From NCBI GenBank assembly GCA_045531755.1, contig JAZSEP010000003.1, positions 1 to 8,110 on the forward strand: 8,110 nt of DNA. The letters are read 5' to 3'. Numbering within the stretch: the stretch's first letter is position 1; each line of letters starts with the position of its first letter. The notes under the pieces are model-generated. The model saw only the letters and a list, made by a program, of their open reading frames with translations. It searched no databases and was not told the DNA's origin. This stretch comes from UBA11540 sp045531755. Its GTDB lineage: Bacteria > Bacillota > Clostridia > Oscillospirales > Ruminococcaceae. Shown here one piece after another: positions 1-5,248 of the stretch. The translations under genes were made by a program, and so were the position numbers.

Positions 1-249
1 GATCTGATTGCAAAAGCCGAGTTACTGGTAGGTAAAGAAAAGCCTGTTATGAACGGGACTATGTTAGACCTTGCAACTCAAGAAGAATATATATGTGATT
101 TAATTTGGAAACAGGCAAAAATCATTTTCCTTACGGCAGAAAATGAGGATGTTGCCTCGATTATCCAAGATAGTGGCTGGACTTGTTTCTGCAGCACCAC
201 CCCCGGCTTAACAGCCGAAGATATTATCAGAACTATACCGGAGGTTTAA
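1..249 (+). CDS. C-terminal fragment of an unidentified protein, possibly the tail of a DUF1998-type helicase
   Basis: The reading frame is open from the first base to a TAA at 247-249, so this is the last 82 codons of a gene whose start lies left of the window. Internal ATGs at 49 and 61 have no convincing ribosome binding site, so they are not taken as starts. The visible part is soluble, with no membrane segment. It has a block reading roughly ICDLIWKQAKIIFLTAE...DSGWTCF. From memory, large DEAD/DEAH helicases with DUF1998 domains (as in DISARM and Druantia loci) often end with a similar hydrophobic strand followed by a GW-[TK]-VF motif; this is a weak resemblance, not an identification. 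The stop lies 2 nt before the NERD-helicase ATG, and that gene's Shine-Dalgarno sits in the last codons here, so the two are almost certainly cotranscribed and translationally coupled. Confidence 0.75.
   Translation, partial: DLIAKAELLVGKEKPVMNGTMLDLATQEEYICDLIWKQAKIIFLTAENEDVASIIQDSGWTCFCSTTPGLTAEDIIRTIPEV
240..244 (+). promoter_or_regulatory. Ribosome binding site of the NERD-helicase gene
   Basis: GGAGG lies 7 nt before the ATG at 252. It fixes that start in place of an in-frame upstream ATG at 183, which has no such site and lies inside the preceding gene. Confidence 0.85.
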
Positions 250-251
250 TT

Positions 252-1955
252 ATGGCAATTATGATTCCCAACCGCCCGCATGCATTTGCTCCTGCAAGTT
301 TGGAAGGCGTAATGTTTACGGCACTTGAAAAATTACCGGACGAATACTATGTGTTCCATTCTTTGAGGTTGTCAACGGTTGTTGACAATACTTTTCACGA
401 GAGCGAGACCGATTTTGTTGTTTTCAATAAACGGTTGGGAATCCTTTGCCTTGAAGCAAAGGCAGGCCAGGTACGCTACGAAAACGGTTACTGGCTGTAC
501 GGCAGCGGAGAACCAATGCACAATGGCGGTCCGTTTAATCAAGCGGCATCTAACAAATGGAAGTTGATAAAGTACTTCGAAAACCATCGATTTTCCTCCA
601 TACTGGAAAAATGCAAATTCTTGCATGCGGTATGGTTTCCGTCCATATCGGAAATTGATGTCAGAGGCTTACGTCTACCAACCGAATCCGACAAAGCCTT
701 GATTATGACCAAAGAAGCACTGGATGATCCGCAGCAGTATCTTGAGAGAATTCTTTCTACGGAGTTACCTAACGGAAAGCAAACTAACTTGACAGAACAG
801 GAAGTCAATCGCATTTTGCGAGAAATACTATGCCCACAGTTTAATGTTTTCCCGTCAGTAACTTTTGAATCAGATCTCAAAAAAATAGTATTCCATCGAA
901 TGTTGGAAGAACAATCCGGAATACTTAACTTTCTGTCGGAACAAAAAACGGCAGTTATTAACGGAGCTGCCGGCACTGGAAAAACTATGATTGCCGTTGA
1001 AAAGGCTCAGCGTCACGCAACTGCCGGGGAAAAGGTGCTGTTTTTGTGTTATAATACACAGCTTAAAAACTATCTTTCTGAAAATTGTGCTCACGAGAAT
1101 ATTGATTACTACACCATCTCCGGGTTAGCTTGTAAACTTTGCAATACAACTACCCCTAATTATGAAAAAATGAAATCCGTATTAGAGGATATGTATGTAT
1201 TTGATAATTTCCCCTATATGCATATAGTAATAGACGAAGGACAGGATTTTGGTATAGACGCTGTAGAGGAAACCGGAATCATTGAAGTACTAAAGAGCAT
1301 AATAACTGATATTAAACCGGACAACGCAAGTTTCTATATTTTTTATGATAAACTGCAATTGGTGCAGTCACGAAAAATCCCGCAATACATAAGCGATGCT
1401 GATTGCAAACTGACACTATACAGAAATTGCAGAAATACAGAGAATATAGCAACAACATCATTGGCCCCCATCACAGAGCGCAGGCCTAAACTAATAGATG
1501 GTTGCGTCAAGGGCGTACCGGCTAAACTCCATTTTTGCGATTCTGATGAAAAAGCTCGCGAAAGACTTGACCTTATCATTGACACTTTGAAGGGACAAGG
1601 TATTAAAGATATCGTTATTCTCACTTGCAAAACAGAAGGCACGAGCATATTGAGTGATTTCGTTTCAAACGGAACATATAGAAATAAATACCGTTTTTCG
1701 ACATGTCGAAAGTTTAAGGGTCTTGAGGCTGACGCTGTAATCTTAATAGATGTAACGTCAGAAATTTTCGAAGAGGAAAACTCCTTGATATACTACGTTG
1801 GAACATCTCGAGCACGTTTATGGCTTGATATCATTACAACTATGGATAATGAGGCGTGCACTGATGTTTTACAATCTGTATTTGAAAAGCGGGGTCACAT
1901 TAAGAATCCGCAAAGAGAGTTAGCTGCATCAATAAATGCAATTCCAACAAAATAA
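252..1955 (+). CDS. NERD-domain nuclease fused to a UvrD-like superfamily 1 helicase
   Basis: Protein of 567 residues, predicted cytosolic. Residues about 14-125 form a NERD (nuclease-related) domain of the PD-(D/E)xK type: E18 in the first helix, E52-T-D54 on one strand, E68-A-K70 on the next, then the NERD-typical FNQAASNK with Q97. All expected catalytic residues are present. A linker follows, then a superfamily 1 helicase: Walker A GAAGTGKT at 238-245 (K244), Walker B with DEGQD at 328-332, motif III-like YDKLQ at 365-369, the arginine motif YRNCRN at 390-395, motif V FKGLEAD at 488-494 and motif VI YYVGTSRAR at 514-522. The helicase therefore looks complete and ATP-competent. It directly follows the partial upstream gene with a 2-nt gap. 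NERD-helicase fusions occur in phage-defence loci and on mobile elements; a role in cleaving or unwinding invading DNA is inference. No terminator with a T-tract follows it closely. The domain call is firm; the biological role is not. Confidence 0.93.
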   Translation: MAIMIPNRPHAFAPASLEGVMFTALEKLPDEYYVFHSLRLSTVVDNTFHESETDFVVFNKRLGILCLEAKAGQVRYENGYWLYGSGEPMHNGGPFNQAASNKWKLIKYFENHRFSSILEKCKFLHAVWFPSISEIDVRGLRLPTESDKALIMTKEALDDPQQYLERILSTELPNGKQTNLTEQEVNRILREILCPQFNVFPSVTFESDLKKIVFHRMLEEQSGILNFLSEQKTAVINGAAGTGKTMIAVEKAQRHATAGEKVLFLCYNTQLKNYLSENCAHENIDYYTISGLACKLCNTTTPNYEKMKSVLEDMYVFDNFPYMHIVIDEGQDFGIDAVEETGIIEVLKSIITDIKPDNASFYIFYDKLQLVQSRKIPQYISDADCKLTLYRNCRNTENIATTSLAPITERRPKLIDGCVKGVPAKLHFCDSDEKARERLDLIIDTLKGQGIKDIVILTCKTEGTSILSDFVSNGTYRNKYRFSTCRKFKGLEADAVILIDVTSEIFEEENSLIYYVGTSRARLWLDIITTMDNEACTDVLQSVFEKRGHIKNPQRELAASINAIPTK

Positions 1956-2006
1956 ACATATAAAAACCATTCGGCAGATATTTCTCAAAGCTTTCAATCA
2001 ACATTG

Positions 2007-2049
2007 CAAGGTAACAATGCAAACACCCACCCGGAACTTTGCATCCTTG
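2007..2049. repeat. Imperfect inverted repeat downstream of the NERD-helicase gene
   Basis: The arms are CAAGG (2007-2011) plus ATGCAAA (2017-2023) against TTTGCAT plus CCTTG (2038-2049), interrupted on the left by a 5-nt bulge (2012-2016) and closed by a 14-nt loop. There is no T-tract, so it is not a standard intrinsic terminator. It could stabilise the 3' end of the transcript or be a leftover recombination or protein site. The rest of the spacer 1956-2074 shows nothing else recognisable. Confidence 0.4.
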
Positions 2050-2074
2050 ACTAAATAATAGTTCGAAAAACAAC

Positions 2075-2103
2075 TGGACTTTTCGGAGATATGACGGTAT
2101 AGT
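2075..2103 (+). promoter_or_regulatory. Probable sigma-A promoter of the small-ORF/DUF6809 cassette
   Basis: TGGACT (2075-2080), a 17-bp spacer and TATAGT (2098-2103): 4/6 and 5/6 matches to the consensus. Transcription would begin near 2110, only a few bases before the AAGGAGG ribosome binding site at 2114-2120, giving a very short leader. Confidence 0.55.
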
Positions 2104-2129
2104 GTTGTGCTACAAGGAGGTGCAGCATT

Positions 2130-2261
2130 ATGCCACGTATAAAAACAAAACTAAAACAGACAACTAAAAACAAAGAAACGACCGTATCACCGGGAATGAT
2201 CTCGGAGATGCGGTCGTTTTGTTATGTGCGGAAGGAGGATGGTTATGAGAACATTGCTTGA
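2130..2261 (+). CDS. Small basic hypothetical protein or leader peptide, 43 residues
   Basis: ATG at 2130 is preceded by a perfect AAGGAGG (2114-2120) at 9-nt spacing, and the frame runs 43 codons to TGA at 2259-2261. The first 16 residues are rich in Lys/Arg (MPRIKTKLK...), followed by TTVSPGMISEMRSF, which is encoded by a long hairpin, and a tail CYVRKEDGYENIA. Its last 17 bases overlap the start of the next gene, so translation of the two is probably coupled. I do not recognise the family. It could be a true small protein of a mobile element or a leader peptide whose translation controls the hairpin it contains. The strong ribosome binding site and the promoter just upstream are the main support; length alone proves nothing. 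Confidence 0.5.
   Translation: MPRIKTKLKQTTKNKETTVSPGMISEMRSFCYVRKEDGYENIA
2176..2219 (+). terminator. Long near-perfect hairpin inside the small ORF; terminator or attenuator
   Basis: Thirteen pairs (2176-2188 with 2207-2219, one T-G wobble), a symmetric A/A mismatch (2189 and 2206), then six more pairs (2190-2195 with 2200-2205, one G-T) closed by an ATGA tetraloop at 2196-2199. Four Ts (2217-2220), then GTT, follow. The complementary strand also ends in a T-rich tract, so it could act in both directions. It lies within the 43-codon ORF and just before the DUF6809 gene, where ribosome movement could open or close it. The structure is directly visible; termination is inferred. Confidence 0.6.
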
Positions 2262-2526
2262 AGAGTTTTGGTACGGAAATGTCAATCCCCAGGAGCAGAG
2301 TACCGAAGGCAATCGGGAAATCAAAAATCTCCTGAACCTTATGGGCAAGAACCGGGATAACCTTTCCGCAACACTCACAGAAGAGCAGAATGAAACCCTG
2401 GCGAAGTACGATGATTGCGTTAATGAAATGTACGGCATTATCGAGCGTGAGATATTCGCATACGGATTCCGGCTCGGCGGAAGATTAATGCTCGAAACAC
2501 TCACGGGATTGAGCTTTGAAGAGTAA
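2245..2526 (+). CDS. DUF6809-family small protein of unknown function
   Basis: Protein of 93 residues. The start at 2245 is chosen because GGAGG at 2234-2238 lies 6 nt upstream; in-frame ATGs at 2224 and 2239 would lie before or inside that site. The protein begins MRTLLEEFWYGN, has a charged helical middle (about residues 22-60, ending in a DDC-N-EM element), and closes with EREIFAYGFRLGGRLMLE (68-85). This pattern matches from memory the DUF6809 small proteins frequent in Clostridia, often beside site-specific recombinases and conjugative-element genes. No enzymatic motif or membrane segment is visible. It overlaps the 43-codon ORF upstream by 17 bases. The family's function is unknown, and I infer only an association with mobile DNA. 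Confidence 0.8.
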   Translation: MRTLLEEFWYGNVNPQEQSTEGNREIKNLLNLMGKNRDNLSATLTEEQNETLAKYDDCVNEMYGIIEREIFAYGFRLGGRLMLETLTGLSFEE

Positions 2527-2546
2527 TCCTTTAAAGATGAAAATGC

Positions 2547-2567
2547 AACGCTCGGCTCGATAGCGTT
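2547..2567. repeat. Short stem-loop after the DUF6809 gene
   Basis: AACGCT (2547-2552) pairs perfectly with AGCGTT (2562-2567) around a 9-nt loop. No T-tract of terminator length follows. It may mark the end of the accessory cassette or be a weak 3' structure. Confidence 0.35.
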
Positions 2568-2603
2568 AATTTGTATCAATTTAGGGAGTTAATGCCAAAA
2601 AGA

Positions 2604-2633
2604 AACAGTCACCTTTATGGTGGCTGTTTTTTT
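2604..2633 (+). terminator. Strong intrinsic terminator
   Basis: AACAGTCACC (2604-2613) pairs with GGTGGCTGTT (2619-2628), with one G-T pair, around loop TTTAT, followed by seven Ts (2627-2633). It would end transcripts from the DUF6809 cassette and separate them from glnA. Confidence 0.88.
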
Positions 2634-2642
2634 GCTGAACAG

Positions 2643-2674
2643 CCGACGCCGTTTGTGGTGTCGGAAAATTTTTT
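2643..2674 (+). terminator. Second hairpin terminator in tandem
   Basis: CCGACGCC (2643-2650) pairs with GGTGTCGG (2657-2664) around a 6-nt loop, followed by AAAA and six Ts (2669-2674). The A-run between stem and T-tract makes it a less regular terminator than the one 40 bases upstream; as a pair they would isolate the glnA promoter from upstream transcription. Confidence 0.6.
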
Positions 2675-2694
2675 GCTTTGGGGAGAGGATTTTA

Positions 2695-2723
2695 TTGACA
2701 TTGATTTTCAGAATTGGTATACT
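2695..2723 (+). promoter_or_regulatory. glnA promoter
   Basis: TTGACA (2695-2700, perfect -35), a 17-bp spacer and TATACT (2718-2723, 5/6). The expected start is near 2730, giving a leader of about 34 nt with no room for a riboswitch. No inverted repeat resembling a GlnR or TnrA operator is obvious around it. Confidence 0.88.
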
Positions 2724-2763
2724 TTAATTGGCTATTTATATACAGAAGAAAGAGGTGCGTTTT

Positions 2764-4188
2764 ATGGCAAAAACAGTCAGTGACATTCTCAAGCTTATCA
2801 AAGAAAATGACATTAAGATGGTCGACTTTAAGATGGTTGACATCAACGGTCAGTACCGTCACGTTACTATTCCTGCGGGCAACTTCTCCGAGGACACGAT
2901 GAAGAGCGGTATCGGCTTTGACGCTTCTAACTACGGCTATGCCGTCGTTGAAAAGAGCGACATGGTATTCATTCCCGACCCCGATACAGCGGTTATCGAC
3001 CCGTTCTGTGAAATCCCCACCCTCTCTATGACGGGTAATGCGATGATTATCGATTCTCCCGAAAACCGTCCTCTCGCGCAGTATCCGAGAAACATCATCA
3101 AGGCTGCCGTCGAGTATATGAAAGACAGCGGTGTTGCCGACGAGATGAAAATTCTGCCCGAGTTTGAATTCTATCTCTTTGACGACGTTGTCTGGAGCGT
3201 TGAGGGCAGACACATCGGTGCTGAGGTTGACGCGAAGCAGTCCTATTGGAACTCCGACAACGAGGGTCTTGGCGTTGTAGTTCCCAAGCAGAAAAACTAC
3301 CATATCGCAAAGCCCTTTGACACCTCCTACGAGTGCAGAAGCGAAATGTGCCTTCTTATGAAAGAGATGGGCATTGACATAAACTACCATCATCCTGAGG
3401 TTGCCGCTTCGGGACAGTATGAAATCGAGCCTCAGCTTGGCGAGGTCGTTCACATGGCTGACGCTACGATGATGATTAAGTACATCATCCACAACACAGC
3501 TCTCAAGTACGGCAAGAGCGCAACCTTTATGCCCAAGCCTATCTACGGCGAGGCAGGAAGCGGTATGCACGTTCACATGCTTCTTTTCAAGGACGGACAA
3601 CCCGTTTTCTCCGACGACAACGGCTATTCCCATCTGAGTGAAACCGCTCACTACTTCATGGGCGGACTTTTAAAGCACATCGGTTCTCTTTGCGCTATCA
3701 CAAACCCGAGCACCAACTCCTTCAAGCGTCTTGTTCCCGGATTTGAGGCTCCCGTTACCGTCGGCTACGCTACCTCCAACAGAAGTGCGGTTATCCGTAT
3801 TCCTGCGTATGCAAAGGGCCCCGACAAGCGCCGTTTCGAGCTTAGAAACCCCGATGCTACCTGTAACCCCTATTTCTGCTATGCGGCTATCCTTATGGCA
3901 GGTCTTGACGGTGTAAAGAACAAAATCGACCCCCACGCAAACGGCTGGGGCCCCTACGATATGAACCTTTACAATCTTCCCGACGAGGAGAAGGCAAAGC
4001 TTCAGGGTCTTCCCGTTTCGCTTGACGAGGCGCTCGATTGTCTTGAAAAGGACAACGCTTACCTCACAGAAGGCGGAGTATTCCCGATTGAGCTTATCAA
4101 CAACTTCATCAAAAACAAGCGCGCAGAGTGCAGACAGCTTGCAGCTATTCCGCATCCTGCAGAATTTGACAAGTATTATAATCTTTAA
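2764..4188 (+). CDS. glnA: Glutamine synthetase, type I
   Basis: Makes glutamine from glutamate, ammonia and ATP in the cytosol, as a dodecamer in this family. The product has 474 residues; the ATG at 2764 has AGAGGT at 2751-2756 in front. Seen: N-terminal beta-grasp domain (about 1-100) with FDASNYG at 52-58, metal-site EFEF at 133-136, EAGSGMHVH at 263-271, the flap NPSTNSFKRLVPGFEAPV at 314-331 with the catalytic Glu at 328, and RRFELRNPD at 356-364. NLYNLP around Tyr403 aligns with the adenylylation tyrosine of enterobacterial GlnA, so length and pattern are closer to the beta-type enzymes than to the 444-residue Bacillus enzyme; whether Tyr403 is modified here cannot be told. The usual DGSS is DASN, a mild oddity next to the conserved ammonium-site Asp53. 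It stands alone between its own promoter and a terminator shared with the convergent transporter gene. Confidence 0.97.
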   Translation: MAKTVSDILKLIKENDIKMVDFKMVDINGQYRHVTIPAGNFSEDTMKSGIGFDASNYGYAVVEKSDMVFIPDPDTAVIDPFCEIPTLSMTGNAMIIDSPENRPLAQYPRNIIKAAVEYMKDSGVADEMKILPEFEFYLFDDVVWSVEGRHIGAEVDAKQSYWNSDNEGLGVVVPKQKNYHIAKPFDTSYECRSEMCLLMKEMGIDINYHHPEVAASGQYEIEPQLGEVVHMADATMMIKYIIHNTALKYGKSATFMPKPIYGEAGSGMHVHMLLFKDGQPVFSDDNGYSHLSETAHYFMGGLLKHIGSLCAITNPSTNSFKRLVPGFEAPVTVGYATSNRSAVIRIPAYAKGPDKRRFELRNPDATCNPYFCYAAILMAGLDGVKNKIDPHANGWGPYDMNLYNLPDEEKAKLQGLPVSLDEALDCLEKDNAYLTEGGVFPIELINNFIKNKRAECRQLAAIPHPAEFDKYYNL

Positions 4189-4195
4189 TCCAACG

Positions 4196-4228
4196 AAAAG
4201 CACCTCGAAATTTCGAGGTGCTTTTTTT
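4196..4228. terminator. Bidirectional terminator shared by glnA and the transporter gene
   Basis: A perfect 30-base palindrome (4196-4210 with 4211-4225): GC-rich stem GCACCTCG/CGAGGTGC with an AAATTT centre. It is flanked by seven Ts on the plus strand (4222-4228) and four Ts on the minus strand (4199-4196). It begins 7 bases after the glnA stop, and its right end touches the stop codon of the minus-strand transporter gene. Confidence 0.92.
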
Positions 4229-5111
4229 AGTGGTGATGATGGTGATGGTGTCCGTGATGCTCGGTTTGTTGGGGGATACATTTAGGTGCTGGGCAGGGTT
4301 CGTCGGTGCGTTCAAGCTCGAGGGTTGAGTGGCAGATGCCGTGTTCGGCAAGCTCCTCGCGCACCTTTTCTTTTATCTCGTGCGGGTCGCAGTCGGTGAC
4401 GACGTGCATTGTGACGCAGGCGTTTATTCCGTCGACGCTCCAGAGGTGGATGTGGTGAACGTTTTCGATGCCGTCTATCTCCTCGATATGCTCCTTAATC
4501 TCCGCAACCGAAACGCCGTGGGGAGTCTTCTCCAAAAACAAATCCACGATATCCTTGAGGTGCCTTATCGCGTTGACTATTATAAACACCGCAACGCCTA
4601 TGGACATTATCGGGTCGATGAGCTTGAAATCGGTAAAGCGCATTATCACCGCGCCCACAAGCACTACAATCCAGCCGAGGACGTCCTCTAACATATGCAG
4701 GTTTACTGCCTTTTGGTTTATTGACTCGCCGTCGTGGGTCACCTTGGCGGCAATGAGATTTATCACCGCGCCAAATACGGCAAAGAGTATCATTCCGTCA
4801 TAGTTTATCTCGGTGGGGCTTAGTATCTTCTCTATCGCGTTTATTATTACCGCAACCGAGCCGACGAGCAGGATGCAAACCGTTATAAATCCGCCGATTA
4901 CCGAGTATCTGACGTATCCGAAGGTGTAGTTTTCGTCGGGAGCTTTTTTGCTTTTCCGCTCCAGAAGGTAGGAAATGCCAATGCTCACAGCGTCGCCTAC
5001 GTCGTGCACCGCGTCGGATATTATCGCCACACTTCCCGTGAAAATTCCGCCGACAAGCTCGATTAGCGAAAAAGAAAGGTTGAGAAAAAAGGCTATTAAT
5101 ATATTCTTCAT
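4227..5111 (-). CDS. Cation diffusion facilitator (Zn/Co/Cd efflux), ZitB/CzcD type, with poly-His tail
   Basis: Integral membrane protein of 294 residues that in this family exports Zn2+ or related divalent cations in exchange for protons. Six hydrophobic segments are visible (about 3-25, 29-50, 68-92, 104-122, 142-158, 162-180). Metal-site pairs are H36-D40 in the second segment (SDAVHDVGD) and H139-D143 in the fifth (HMLED). The soluble C-terminal dimerisation domain (about 195-265) carries the characteristic NVHHIHLWS element. The protein ends in EHHG followed by seven histidines, a likely metal-sensing or buffering tail; many relatives have the His-rich stretch in a cytoplasmic loop. The ATG at 5111 is chosen because the in-frame GTG at 5117 forms part of the Shine-Dalgarno GAGGTG. 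The gene is divergent from proC and convergent with glnA. Exact metal specificity cannot be read from the sequence. Confidence 0.94.
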   Translation of the reverse strand: MKNILIAFFLNLSFSLIELVGGIFTGSVAIISDAVHDVGDAVSIGISYLLERKSKKAPDENYTFGYVRYSVIGGFITVCILLVGSVAVIINAIEKILSPTEINYDGMILFAVFGAVINLIAAKVTHDGESINQKAVNLHMLEDVLGWIVVLVGAVIMRFTDFKLIDPIMSIGVAVFIIVNAIRHLKDIVDLFLEKTPHGVSVAEIKEHIEEIDGIENVHHIHLWSVDGINACVTMHVVTDCDPHEIKEKVREELAEHGICHSTLELERTDEPCPAPKCIPQQTEHHGHHHHHHH

Positions 5112-5115
5112 ACGC

Positions 5116-5121
5116 ACCTCG
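5116..5121 (-). promoter_or_regulatory. Ribosome binding site of the transporter gene
   Basis: GAGGTG on the minus strand, followed by CGT and the ATG at 5111. The GTG inside this motif is in frame but is more likely part of the ribosome binding site than a start. The same GAGGTGCGTATG arrangement recurs before rimP. Confidence 0.65.
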
Positions 5122-5150
5122 TTGACTTTTGTGTTTACATTATGTACAAT
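5122..5150 (+). promoter_or_regulatory. Candidate proC promoter
   Basis: TTGACT (5122-5127), a 17-bp spacer and TACAAT (5145-5150), each 5/6. Transcription would start near 5157 and give a leader of about 90 nt to the proC TTG. Its -35 box adjoins the transporter gene's ribosome binding site, and it overlaps the opposing promoter's start region. Confidence 0.6.
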
Positions 5151-5153
5151 ATC

Positions 5154-5182
5154 AGTATACTATTTTTATTTGGTATTTTCAA
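5154..5182 (-). promoter_or_regulatory. Candidate promoter of the cation transporter gene
   Basis: On the minus strand, TTGAAA (5182-5177), a 17-bp spacer and TATACT (5159-5154). The start would be near 5147, leaving a leader of about 36 nt. The -10 box lies in the palindrome AGTATACT (5154-5161). Confidence 0.65.
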
Positions 5183-5207
5183 TAGTAATATACCATTTTA
5201 GTATACT
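5154..5207. repeat. Paired palindromes in the divergent spacer, possible operator
   Basis: Two identical 8-base palindromes AGTATACT (5154-5161 and 5200-5207), 46 bp apart, flank an inverted repeat TGGTAT (5171-5176) / ATACCA (5190-5195). The set covers the transporter promoter. Two regulator dimers, for example of a metal-responsive repressor, could bind here, but the very AT-rich background makes chance possible. Confidence 0.4.
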
Positions 5208-5236
5208 TTTTTACAATATATGCTTTTTCTTTACTT

Positions 5237-5242
5237 GAGGTG
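5237..5242 (+). promoter_or_regulatory. Ribosome binding site that selects the proC TTG start
   Basis: GAGGTG lies 6 nt before TTG at 5249. The alternative in-frame GTG at 5240 is inside this motif, and starting there would add three residues not seen in ProC proteins, which begin at the M-K-[YI]-G-F-I-G strand. Confidence 0.8.
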
Positions 5243-5248
5243 ATTTTT

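Noticed and set aside
539..976. Minus-strand frame inside the NERD-helicase gene
   Set aside because: No motif and no ribosome binding site; it overlaps the NERD-helicase linker region completely.
2571..2783. Open frame spanning the tandem terminators and the glnA promoter
   Set aside because: It would translate through two terminator hairpins and a promoter; no protein family is recognisable. At most its ATG at 2592 is a remnant gene start.
2692..3651. Long open frame on the minus strand inside glnA (and another at 3670-4281)
   Set aside because: It lies antisense to a clear glutamine synthetase gene, has no family motif, and arises from the codon pattern of glnA.
4329..4803. Plus-strand frames opposite the cation transporter gene
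   Set aside because: The minus strand encodes a complete transporter with metal-site residues; these are complements.
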